DNA of 64,000 nucleotides from Prevotella sp. E2-28 (GTDB taxonomy: Bacteria > Bacteroidota > Bacteroidia > Bacteroidales > Bacteroidaceae), in the NCBI RefSeq assembly GCF_022024055.1, contig NZ_CP091789.1, forward strand, positions 1 through 64,000, given 5' to 3'. This document shows positions 16,274-24,398 of this stretch, piece by piece (the first letter of the stretch is position 1; every line of letters begins with the position of its first letter). Below the pieces are notes generated by a model, which saw only the letters and a list, made by a program, of their open reading frames with translations, was not told where the DNA came from and did not search any database. Made by a program: the position numbers and the translations under genes.

Positions 16274-16885
16274 ATGATGAAAATTAATGTTTATTCGGAG
16301 AAAAGTGGTAACTTTGCTTCAGATTCAAAAATGAAGCCCATGATTATCATTGAGTCCAAGAAAAAAACGCTTGAATCGCTGAAGGCTCAGTATCCTGATG
16401 CGATGATCATCGACGTGACGAGTCATGCCCAGGATGAGTTCGTCAAGTTCAGTCCCTTCTATCCCAATGGTGGTATTCCTGTTCCGTTTACCGATGACAT
16501 TGCAGTTTCAGTAGAGGGGATCTGGCAGGGCCTTAAGGTTTTTGAGGATGCTGATGTGGATACATCCTTTTTCTCAAAACGAGACATGAAGAACCTGAAA
16601 CGTACTGTCAGAAAGTATGGTCCCTGTCTCGGACATCGCAAGGGAGTGCATGGCGAAGAACTGTTAGACTACATTGAAGCTCGCAAGCATATTTATCTGC
16701 CCTGTTATAAGTGGATACTGGAAAACAAACTTCAGAAGTTGGTTGCAGCAGTACGTATCATTTCGAAAAACAAGCCCGTGGTATTGCTCGATTACAATAC
16801 TAACCCAGATGTGAACAATCCGAAGAAGCCTCTCTCACATGCTTCATTGATTAAGGCATATATCGAAGGTAACTATCCTGAGTGA
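16274..16885 (+). CDS. NADAR-like (possibly DUF6939) protein
   Basis: It encodes 203 residues. The core reads KFSPFYPNGGIPVPF, then SVEGIWQGLKVFEDADVD, then KRDMKNLKRTVRKYGPCLGH. This follows the order of the NADAR (YbiA/DUF1768) fold: a Phe-Ser-x-Phe-Tyr-Pro start, a Ser-Val-Glu-x3-Gln-x-x-Lys helix, and a Lys/Arg-rich block. NADAR proteins process ADP-ribosylated guanine or related pyridine-nucleotide by-products, so an ADP-ribose-linked role would match the neighbourhood. The resemblance is distant and I judged it by eye. I also associate the pattern with DUF6939. Two tandem ATGs (16274 and 16277) are present. A bidirectional terminator follows. Confidence 0.55.
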   Translation: MMKINVYSEKSGNFASDSKMKPMIIIESKKKTLESLKAQYPDAMIIDVTSHAQDEFVKFSPFYPNGGIPVPFTDDIAVSVEGIWQGLKVFEDADVDTSFFSKRDMKNLKRTVRKYGPCLGHRKGVHGEELLDYIEARKHIYLPCYKWILENKLQKLVAAVRIISKNKPVVLLDYNTNPDVNNPKKPLSHASLIKAYIEGNYPE

Positions 16886-16910
16886 CATCAAGCTTCTTCT
16901 ATAAGATAGA

Positions 16911-16952
16911 AAAACCGACGAATGTTGCATTAACAACAATCATCGGTTTTTC
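16911..16952. terminator. Bidirectional terminator between convergent genes
   Basis: A 17-base imperfect stem (16911-16927 with 16934-16950, two mismatches) has a six-base loop. A-tracts on the 5' side and T-tracts on the 3' side let it end transcription from both directions, matching the convergent genes ending at 16885 and 16961. Confidence 0.85.
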
Positions 16953-16960
16953 TTATTTCA

Positions 16961-17764
16961 CTAGAAATGCTTCAAGTCAGTTGCTTTGAAGTGGAAAACG
17001 GATAGTATCAAGTTATCCGCATCTTCATCCAGCATGAACCATGGTGAACGGAATGGATTCTCGAAATTACGCATAACATGGATCTCGCGTGCTGGAGTAT
17101 TCCCTTCTGCTAATAGAAATGCCTTTTTACCGTACTTGTTCACTGCCACGTCTACCACCATTACAGCGTGGCCATATTTCTGACCATATCGCGCAGGATA
17201 CACAAAAACATCGCCTGGTTGCATGTCTGCTAAACGTCTCGTCCTCATCTCACGACTCAGTGAAAAGGTGCTGGCCACTCCATAAAGGTTCCGCAGATAC
17301 CGTTCGAATGCTTTACGAGAACTACCACCACCATAGGCCAGCTTCTTGCCATTGACATTTTGGAAACGAATGCGGCCATATTGGTTTGCCTGAAACAAAT
17401 ATTCCGCTCTTAATCGCATGCACACGTCTGCACACTGCTCTGCATTTGATAGTAACGGCATATCTATCACGGCATAGTTGAGAGATTGGAACCGGCTATC
17501 ACCACCAGTGTAGAGTTGAACTTTTGCCCCACGTCCTTTAAGGGGCAGGCTTCGCATAAAATAAGTGTAAGCCATATCATCACCTTTGATGCGCTCATAT
17601 CCCCATGGTTCAGGAATATCGCCAATGGTCTTGTAGTTATTGGGATTACTTGTCTTGCTGCCGAAAAGAATCCAATATCCCACTCCAAATCCACAAGCAA
17701 ACATCAGTAGTAAAAATCCGATGATTATGCGAACTATAGACTTCACTCGTTTTCTTATAGCCAT
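16961..17764 (-). CDS. DUF4846 family membrane-anchored protein
   Basis: It encodes 267 residues. One N-terminal helix (about residues 10-32, IVRIIIGFLLLMFACGFGVG) anchors or exports it. The rest matches the DUF4846 pattern: YTYFMRSLPLKGRGAKVQLY, then NYAVIDMPLL, then DVCMRLRAEYLF, then KLAYGGGSS, then LADMQPGDVFVYPARYGQKY, then GHAVMVVDVA. The conserved GHAVMVVD segment and the following FLLAEGNTPAREIHV look like the core of a papain-like or NlpC-like fold, but I cannot assign catalytic residues with confidence. It would face the periplasm. It has its own promoter and is convergent with the NADAR-like gene. Confidence 0.75.
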   Translation of the reverse strand: MAIRKRVKSIVRIIIGFLLLMFACGFGVGYWILFGSKTSNPNNYKTIGDIPEPWGYERIKGDDMAYTYFMRSLPLKGRGAKVQLYTGGDSRFQSLNYAVIDMPLLSNAEQCADVCMRLRAEYLFQANQYGRIRFQNVNGKKLAYGGGSSRKAFERYLRNLYGVASTFSLSREMRTRRLADMQPGDVFVYPARYGQKYGHAVMVVDVAVNKYGKKAFLLAEGNTPAREIHVMRNFENPFRSPWFMLDEDADNLILSVFHFKATDLKHF

Positions 17765-17786
17765 AATATTTATTTTGTTATCAGTG

Positions 17787-17818
17787 CAAAAATAGACATA
17801 TATTTTTTTGTACCCAAA
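17787..17818 (-). promoter_or_regulatory. Bacteroidota-type promoter for the DUF4846 gene
   Basis: On the minus strand there is a -33 TTTG (17815-17818), a 20-base spacer and a -7 TATTTTTG (17787-17794). Both boxes match consensus. The -33 box lies in the T-tract region after the terminator of the M48 gene. Confidence 0.75.
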
Positions 17819-17845
17819 GAAAAAGGGATTCGTTGTATGAATCCC
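17812..17845 (-). terminator. Terminator after the M48 peptidase gene
   Basis: A seven-base perfect stem (GGGATTC at 17825-17831 and GAATCCC at 17839-17845) has a seven-base loop. On the minus strand it is followed by CTTTTTCTTT. It lies about 40 bases after the stop codon at 17888. Confidence 0.7.
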
Positions 17846-17887
17846 CTAAAGTGTTGTACGAAGCATAATTATAATTGGAAAAACGTT

Positions 17888-20728
17888 TTAAAACCTGATT
17901 CCAGCAACTATTTTATCGATAGGTATATCGTTTTCATTAGAATACCAACAAGATAAAATGGCTATTTGACCCGTCATGAAATTATTGAGAACAATTAAAC
18001 GCCAATAAGAATCGCTTTCCCCATGGTAGGTAGTTGTCCTGGAGTAACTTTCCATATTGCCGACTGAGCCTTTGACAAGCTGTCCATAATCTGCAGAAAC
18101 CGTTCCTTCCTCATTCTGTTGCTTGGCTTGTGCCCAGATTTGTTCGAATTCATTGTTACTAAATGTTTTTGAATATGAGCTAAGAACCCTAATAGCATAA
18201 ACAGGATTCTCCTTGTCATTAACAAGGTCATATACAAAGGTGCCATCGCCGACATCCTGCTTAACAGCAACTACACCTGTTGGGATGGCAATGATAACAT
18301 TGCCATCAGTGATCTCATTCTCAGCCAATGTTTGTTGTTCATCTTCTTCCACAATGTTGTTATATTGTTGTGGTACAGGATCTTGTTCCTCATAGTCCTG
18401 TAAGGACTCTGCTACAATATTGTTTGTAGTACTATGGTTATTGTTGTCAAAGATAGAGTATCCGATGCCTCCTATGACAACGATTGCCAGAACTATGAAC
18501 AGGACACGCATGCTACCGGAGTTCTCATCAATATCTTCCTGCAGATTATTGCTAGCTAACTCACTTGCCCCAAAGGGATCATCATTGCCATCGTGTATCT
18601 CTTCTTCATTTGCCGATTCCGTATTCCCTTCTTCAGGTGCTTCATCAGCTTCACTTCCATCGGTCTCTGAGGGCATGATGATTTTTCCTTTCGTTAAGAA
18701 AACATCGGCTATCTTTGCTAAAGTATAGGTTACTCTCTCTTCCAGTTCCTTATGGGCGATATACATTTCTCCGACAATCTGAAATACTGTGTTGACAAGT
18801 TCCCCTGATATCCCATCATCAAGAACGATTTCCTCCTTTGCGAATTCATGGGCCTTTATCAAGTGCTCTTCTGGGTATATTCCTGACAGGGCGGCATAGT
18901 CATATTGCTTTATGGTCGCCTGCACATCTCTTATATATGAACTCAAATTTGCACTTAGGAAAGCAAACTGTTCCTCATTGCGTTCAATATTCCTACTTAG
19001 CTCATGATAGAAAGAATCCCTTCCTTGCATCAGTTGTGGAGTGATGTTGTTTATGTGGTAGGAATAGAACAAGATCTCATATAGTCGGCATAGCCATTTT
19101 CTGTCTTCATCTTTTGCATTATATGACAGGTAATGATAAATGTCCTTATCAACTTCACCTACCTTCTTCACCATTTCATCTACATATTTTTTCTGCTCGC
19201 CATAAGGATGGACCTCGTCTTCATAAATTGTTCCATCATATTTTATCCGGTCTACCTCTATCTGGTTTGATGATATTTGTTCGAGTAGTTCCAAATCCTT
19301 CCATGCAACTTTGAACTGTTCTAACAATAGTCCATTTGCCTGAGTAAATGGATTCTCTATTGGCTCCTCAACCTTAATCTCATCCAGTGAGAAGGGAACA
19401 ATACGGCGATTAAAATAAGGTCTCATTTGGGCGTTTATGAAACTTGTCTTGAAGAAATCATCTACCCACTTATCATATTGATCATCAGATAAAACATCTA
19501 GTTTCTCTTCTTGATGATTGTTCCAGACAATAGCTAAAAACCTATCAGACACTTTTTTAATGATGTCCTCAGGTACAAGCTCCCAAGCAGATAGACATGC
19601 TCCAGGGGATTTCACTATACCAGTTTCCTTGGCATTTTTGATTCTGTCTTCCAAGGATGGATGGGAGTTCCAAATGTCCTTAATTTCGACTCTAGATTTG
19701 ACCATCCTCGTGTCTTTATATTCCGTTATTGGCACATCATATTTGATGCCTGTATTTATGGCTTCAGGATTTCTTGCATCTGTGATTATTTTACCTTTGA
19801 AATAGTTGGCAATGATCTTGTTCTCACTGACCAAGTTTCCTAGGATATGCTGGTATAATTGTGCAGAACTAGAGATCTTTTCAACTTTATACATGGCTGA
19901 AACGAAATTCTCAATTCCAACATAGTTACATGATATCGTGTCTGCATCGAATTCCATCTGACGGGATAATGCCATGTAGGGCCTTTGGACAAACTTATAC
20001 ATGTCGTAGGTTAATGACTTAACCCAATTTGTCATATTATCAGTCAATAATCCAAAAGTAGCCCAAATCTGATTAGTAGAATCTCGCCAATTCTCAATCA
20101 TTCTGTCCCAACTATCCTTTGTATTTATCAGATCATAAATAACAGAGTTAGCTACATACACCGTTGAGCCAACCTTCATGCTATTTTGGGAAAAATGGCC
20201 AAATTCATGAGCTATAATAGATTTAAGTTCATCTTCACTAAGTCCTTCAAAAAGACCTAAGCCAATCTCCAGGTTCTTCCTAACAGGGAAAAAAATACTC
20301 CAGAAAGTAGTGTTGTAGAAAACACAGGCATTTACATCTGTTGTCAAGTAAACATGCTTGGGCATCTTTGTTCCAACTCCCTTTGCAATATCTTGAATCA
20401 TTGCAAATAATCTTGGGCAATCCTTCTCTGAGACTTCTACGCGTTGATTATTTATATTCTTGGTTGAAGAAAACAATGGTTTAACAAGATAGGCTCCAAA
20501 AACTAGGGCAAAAGAGCAAAGACCAGCCCAAAAAATAACGCATAAGATAATTAAGCGAATATTAGAAACTGCAATCAAAATATCCGGAAGCCATGCAAAT
20601 GATGCATATGCAATTCCTACTATAATTGCCAGTCCAAGAGCAATTAAACCGATGTAATAGACTAGGAATAGAAGAATTCTAAACAAAACGTTTGTTACAA
20701 GATTCCGAATCTGCCTGTTTCTGTCCAT
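17888..20728 (-). CDS. M48 family zinc metallopeptidase with large C-terminal extension
   Basis: It encodes 946 residues. Two N-terminal transmembrane segments (about residues 15-47 and 57-85) precede an M48 domain. The zinc motif HEFGH is at residues 174-178, and the third ligand region is RQMEFDADTIS near residue 268. Residues 390-690 are helical and unassigned. An acidic linker leads to a further transmembrane helix (about residues 730-750, LFIVLAIVVIGGIGYSIF), and a C-terminal domain of about 190 residues lies beyond it. M48 enzymes of this plan are usually membrane quality-control or stress proteases. It is separated by 278 bases and its own -7 box from the large operon upstream, so membership in that system is uncertain. 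Confidence 0.85.
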   Translation of the reverse strand: MDRNRQIRNLVTNVLFRILLFLVYYIGLIALGLAIIVGIAYASFAWLPDILIAVSNIRLIILCVIFWAGLCSFALVFGAYLVKPLFSSTKNINNQRVEVSEKDCPRLFAMIQDIAKGVGTKMPKHVYLTTDVNACVFYNTTFWSIFFPVRKNLEIGLGLFEGLSEDELKSIIAHEFGHFSQNSMKVGSTVYVANSVIYDLINTKDSWDRMIENWRDSTNQIWATFGLLTDNMTNWVKSLTYDMYKFVQRPYMALSRQMEFDADTISCNYVGIENFVSAMYKVEKISSSAQLYQHILGNLVSENKIIANYFKGKIITDARNPEAINTGIKYDVPITEYKDTRMVKSRVEIKDIWNSHPSLEDRIKNAKETGIVKSPGACLSAWELVPEDIIKKVSDRFLAIVWNNHQEEKLDVLSDDQYDKWVDDFFKTSFINAQMRPYFNRRIVPFSLDEIKVEEPIENPFTQANGLLLEQFKVAWKDLELLEQISSNQIEVDRIKYDGTIYEDEVHPYGEQKKYVDEMVKKVGEVDKDIYHYLSYNAKDEDRKWLCRLYEILFYSYHINNITPQLMQGRDSFYHELSRNIERNEEQFAFLSANLSSYIRDVQATIKQYDYAALSGIYPEEHLIKAHEFAKEEIVLDDGISGELVNTVFQIVGEMYIAHKELEERVTYTLAKIADVFLTKGKIIMPSETDGSEADEAPEEGNTESANEEEIHDGNDDPFGASELASNNLQEDIDENSGSMRVLFIVLAIVVIGGIGYSIFDNNNHSTTNNIVAESLQDYEEQDPVPQQYNNIVEEDEQQTLAENEITDGNVIIAIPTGVVAVKQDVGDGTFVYDLVNDKENPVYAIRVLSSYSKTFSNNEFEQIWAQAKQQNEEGTVSADYGQLVKGSVGNMESYSRTTTYHGESDSYWRLIVLNNFMTGQIAILSCWYSNENDIPIDKIVAGIRF

Positions 20729-20789
20729 AATGCCTTTATTTTAAGTTATTGGTTAACGACATGACGATGCCACTACCACTAATTTTGTG

Positions 20790-20857
20790 CAAATATACAA
20801 ATTTTCAGCTAAAGTAATACGTTTTGGCCTAATTATTTAGTATTCACAAGGCTTGCG
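20790..20857 (-). promoter_or_regulatory. Upstream region of the M48 gene: -7 box and CACAAG-type palindrome
   Basis: On the minus strand a TATATTTG -7 box lies at 20790-20797. No clear TTTG is found 20 bases before it. Further upstream, at 20845-20857, is a 13-base near-palindrome (CACAAG-G-CTTGCG on the plus strand). The same motif, with one variable half-site base, occurs at 40828-40840 and 51565-51577. The remaining part of the 20729-21006 gap shows no gene. Confidence 0.45.
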
Positions 20858-21006
20858 AAACCTTTTTCTTCTCAATCGAAATGATTTTATGAATAGTTTT
20901 TATTATTTGCAAAATCGATTCAGGATTTCAATTCATAACACTACATTTTAAGCAGAATGAAACTGTTTACATATCTTATAATGTTACCTTTGAGAACTGC
21001 ATTATC

Positions 21007-22875
21007 TCAATCAGCCCCTCTTAATAGTGTTTCCAAATCACTCTGAGTATCAAGAACAATTCGAATACCGCCATTTTTGCGTGTTACGCCAAGCTCATCA
21101 AGACGTAATAATATACTATGAGCTGTATTGAAAGAGCATCTAAGTTCTTTCTGAAGAATTGCTTCTGAACACTTTCCTTTGGAAACAATCAATTTTACAG
21201 CCCTGATAAACAACTCATTATCAGTTTGTAGTGAATAGCTATGATTGTTGTTGGTTCCTGCCCTATCTGAATGTTTTAGGATATAATCGTTTTTGCCCCT
21301 CGGCTGCGTAGACAGATAGTGCAAAATGATACCCTTTGTCGAATCGTCAATCAGAGCATTGGAAACTCTCTTCGTTGTCACCATTGAACTATCCTGATAA
21401 AGAAGATCTCCAAAAGGCATAAGTTTTGTTGAATCGGAGGTGTCGGAGAATGCCTTGGCCATAATTGAATCTTCATGCTTAAATGTTATTTTCGCATGCA
21501 AGCCTTTCATTGTTTCATAGGTCATCACTGTTCTCTTGATACGATTCGCCGTAGCCATGACCAGGCAGATTCCACTATCCTGCCCGTTCTTTACCAGATT
21601 GGCCATTACTGAGTTGACGCTCTTTATTTCATTGAGTTCGGACAATTCATCTACAATAACCACAACATATGGCAAAAATTCATGTCCATCTTCAGGATTT
21701 AAGTCACCAGATAGATATTTTGTATTATACTCTCTGATATTGGCCGACGAAGATTTTGACAAAAGTTCTTTTCGATATACCATTTCCTGTTCAATATCCA
21801 TGAGAAGCATACTTGTGGAGTCCTCATCGTCAGCAATATATTTCCCGCTATGTGATTTTGCAAGATAATTCCTAGCTATTTTCTCATATGAATGATAGCT
21901 CGCATTATTGGAAGAAATAATAGCAAATTTCAAAATACATGGATTACAGCAGAACATCAAGGAAAGCATCATCGAATGAATGCAGTTTGTTTTTCCTGAA
22001 TTGGCCATGCCGCTAATTAAGACATGACCGACCTCATCAAGTCTGAATGAGAAAGGAGTCCCGTCAGGCTCGACACCTATAGAACAATGGAGTCCCCTAA
22101 ATTGCCCCTGCCCTGTTTCTATTCCTGCTGGGAAGAAGGAAATTGAAGATGAGTTATCTTTCGGGAGCTCGACACCGATCCTGTTTGTTCCAGGAATAGG
22201 AACGAGCATTCTGCTTCCGACAGGAGCTAAAGCATCCGATATTTTATCATGAAGATATATAAGCTTCGTCATTCGGACATCTGAGGATAGTGAAAATGAC
22301 AAGAAATTCATCACAGGAGTCTGGTATGAATCAACATTTTCTATCTCAATGTTATAATCATGAAGGACAGTCCTCACATGCTCCACAACAGCCGACATAT
22401 CATCCGAACAGACATTTGCCCCACTTTTCAGTAAGGAAAGATCCGGCAAGTGATAGTTGGGAATAAGCGAAAAAGGATCCTTTACGCTATATTTCCCCTC
22501 AATTATGATCTCCTCAATATCCTCCTCATCGGATTTTACATGTAGTATTGTGTCAAATGGAACTGTTTTAATACCCAGGCCATCTACCAACCACTGGAAC
22601 ACAAACATCAGTTTCTTAATCTGATAACCATAACGACTATGCATCTCCGATATATAAGAGCATATCTTCAGGCTTGGATCACCGGTTTCCATTGAATGCT
22701 GAAGGATTCTCTCAGAATAGCCGCCATCAATAATATCCATCAGAATACGTCTCTCTGCGCGTAAGTCCTTCAGAACGCCATAATCTGACAAGATATAAAC
22801 TAAACGACGTTCGTTGATTATATCCGTGCCGAAATCATTGATCGCCTTTTTTATCTCTATAAGAACTTTATCCAT
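21007..22875 (-). CDS. FtsK/SpoIIIE-like ATPase with N-terminal adaptor domain (second, divergent copy)
   Basis: It encodes 622 residues. Residues 1-100 are the adaptor module shared with four other proteins of the operon (NDFGTDIINERRLVYILSDY). An FtsK-like ATPase follows, with Walker A GMANSGKT at about 288-295 and Walker B VVVIVDEL at about 403-410. A C-terminal winged helix like FtsK gamma spans about residues 545-612 (SEAILQKELRCSFNTAHSIL). The VDxK segment after Walker A, kept in the other FtsK copy, is replaced here by IISSNN, so this copy is degenerate in part. There is no membrane segment. It is the last gene of the operon and overlaps the HNH gene by eight bases. Confidence 0.85.
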   Translation of the reverse strand: MDKVLIEIKKAINDFGTDIINERRLVYILSDYGVLKDLRAERRILMDIIDGGYSERILQHSMETGDPSLKICSYISEMHSRYGYQIKKLMFVFQWLVDGLGIKTVPFDTILHVKSDEEDIEEIIIEGKYSVKDPFSLIPNYHLPDLSLLKSGANVCSDDMSAVVEHVRTVLHDYNIEIENVDSYQTPVMNFLSFSLSSDVRMTKLIYLHDKISDALAPVGSRMLVPIPGTNRIGVELPKDNSSSISFFPAGIETGQGQFRGLHCSIGVEPDGTPFSFRLDEVGHVLISGMANSGKTNCIHSMMLSLMFCCNPCILKFAIISSNNASYHSYEKIARNYLAKSHSGKYIADDEDSTSMLLMDIEQEMVYRKELLSKSSSANIREYNTKYLSGDLNPEDGHEFLPYVVVIVDELSELNEIKSVNSVMANLVKNGQDSGICLVMATANRIKRTVMTYETMKGLHAKITFKHEDSIMAKAFSDTSDSTKLMPFGDLLYQDSSMVTTKRVSNALIDDSTKGIILHYLSTQPRGKNDYILKHSDRAGTNNNHSYSLQTDNELFIRAVKLIVSKGKCSEAILQKELRCSFNTAHSILLRLDELGVTRKNGGIRIVLDTQSDLETLLRGAD

Positions 22876-23689
22876 TGTCTCTGTATTTCTTCAAAAAATC
22901 ATCAAGAATCTTTTTCTCTGCCTGTGTCGGTGGAGTTTTCCTCACCTTAAAGTAGCATTCTGGGCACAAACAGACCAGGTTACTTTCCCTGTTATCTGCA
23001 GGCTTTTCATTTTTATGATGAACATAAAGGAAATGATAGTCAAAAGGCGTTTTCATCATAACATGACATGACTCACATGCATGATTTTTCTTGGCCTTGA
23101 AGTTTATTTCTATCTTTTTCCAGTCTTTTGTACAGCCACGGAAATCAACTTCAACATCACCTTCTTTTTCCAGAGGTTCGCCTTCAGCCTTTAGTTTCTC
23201 AACATATTCCCGTGAAGTTATTTTATATGGAAACTCATTACGAGCCATATTCCAGCAGTTGGTACAAAGAGGCAGGTCTGTTACTGTAGTTTCCTTATCA
23301 AAGTTGTCTTTATCTCGAACCTTAACTGCTTCTACATTTGCACCTCGATACTCTTGATTGAAAGTGCCCATCATCATGAAACTCCTAATAGTTTCACATT
23401 GGCGAATATGGAAACGGGGTTTTCCATGCTCTGTTAGCCTGTAATTACGCTTATACATGTAAATCTTTCTCAATTCTCCGTCTTCATCACGGTAGTAGAT
23501 ACCGTCATCTTTCATGATGATATTCCTTATCTCAGCCCGGCCAATGTCCACAGTATTCATGACCTTGTAGCCGCTGGCAGAACGGACATTGTAACCCATC
23601 GAATTAAGAAGGTTCTTCAATCCTGCGAAAGAATGTATCGGCGTTACCTCTTTCTTTTTATTATTTTCGGAAGAATTGACTTTTGCCAT
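22868..23689 (-). CDS. HNH-type zinc-finger nuclease candidate
   Basis: It encodes 273 residues from the ATG at 23689, two bases before the OmpA-like gene ends. An earlier in-frame start would overlap that gene. The C-terminal region holds a Cys4-type HNH core: HACESCHVMM, then FLYVHHKNEKPADNRESN, then LVCLCPECYF. The His-His, the Asn-Arg-x-x-Asn stretch and two CxxC pairs are as expected for an HNH nuclease. A further pair (LPLCTNCW) lies near residue 155. Residues 1-140 form a beta-rich domain that I do not recognise. Placement beside a MotA/MotB-like pair is the arrangement of type II Zorya, where ZorE is an HNH protein. Similarity to ZorE itself was not checked. Confidence 0.75.
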   Translation of the reverse strand: MAKVNSSENNKKKEVTPIHSFAGLKNLLNSMGYNVRSASGYKVMNTVDIGRAEIRNIIMKDDGIYYRDEDGELRKIYMYKRNYRLTEHGKPRFHIRQCETIRSFMMMGTFNQEYRGANVEAVKVRDKDNFDKETTVTDLPLCTNCWNMARNEFPYKITSREYVEKLKAEGEPLEKEGDVEVDFRGCTKDWKKIEINFKAKKNHACESCHVMMKTPFDYHFLYVHHKNEKPADNRESNLVCLCPECYFKVRKTPPTQAEKKILDDFLKKYRDNG

Positions 23690-23690
23690 A

Positions 23691-24398
23691 TCACTTTTTG
23701 TTTCTATTGACGAAGTTCTCCAAAACCTCCTCACCTAAGGTTACAATACGGAATTCCACACGCCGCGATTTAGCCTTATCTATTGAATCGCCTGATAATG
23801 CTGAAAATTTCTCATTAGCATCAAGGGCTTTGCCATATGACAGGCCATTTGCAGTAAACCAGTAATCAAGAAGTTTTTTTTGCTCAGGTGTATATTGTTC
23901 ATACGAAGGCATCTCTCTAATATATTTTAAAACATTATAGGCTCTTTCTTGCGACAAGAGGACATTCGAAAGATATGGATCTTTTCCATACTTCACCATT
24001 CGCAAGTCATCGGTATGGCCTTCAATACGGATTTCCTGGATACGGTCTCGCAATGTATCTGTCAACAGAATATTTAAATAACGGGGGATGAACTCATTTA
24101 ATATCTCCATAAATTTTGGTTTAATCTCGCCAGAACCTTGAGCAAAAAGAACCTCAGGTTCCTTGAACTTCATGGAAAGGTCCTTACCCACCACCATTTT
24201 CCATTTAGCAGTATCTCCCTTGAACTCACTGACAAGTCTGTCGTGCAGATGCTGCTTGGTTTCAACATAATCAGTAAGCACGGACTGATTATCTTGTACC
24301 TGTATCATATAAGCTACAGCAACAAACAAGAAAATGATCATCAGACCAGTCATCAAGTCAGATACGGATAGCCATACATTCTGTCTTTGCATAATCAT
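23691..24398 (-). CDS. MotB/ZorB-like OmpA-domain protein
   Basis: It encodes 235 residues. One N-terminal membrane helix is preceded by a conserved acidic residue (VSDLMTGLMIIFLFVAVAY, Asp at residue 14), the place of the proton-accepting Asp of MotB. Residues about 115-232 are an OmpA-like peptidoglycan-binding domain: IRIEGHTDD, then LLSQERAYNVLKYI, and KSRRVEFRIVT at the end. Together with the upstream stator-like gene, which it overlaps by four bases (ATGA), it has the make-up of a ZorA/ZorB or MotA/MotB ion-driven motor. It should sit in the inner membrane with the OmpA domain in the periplasm. ATG at 24398 or 24392. Confidence 0.88.
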   Translation of the reverse strand: MIMQRQNVWLSVSDLMTGLMIIFLFVAVAYMIQVQDNQSVLTDYVETKQHLHDRLVSEFKGDTAKWKMVVGKDLSMKFKEPEVLFAQGSGEIKPKFMEILNEFIPRYLNILLTDTLRDRIQEIRIEGHTDDLRMVKYGKDPYLSNVLLSQERAYNVLKYIREMPSYEQYTPEQKKLLDYWFTANGLSYGKALDANEKFSALSGDSIDKAKSRRVEFRIVTLGEEVLENFVNRNKK

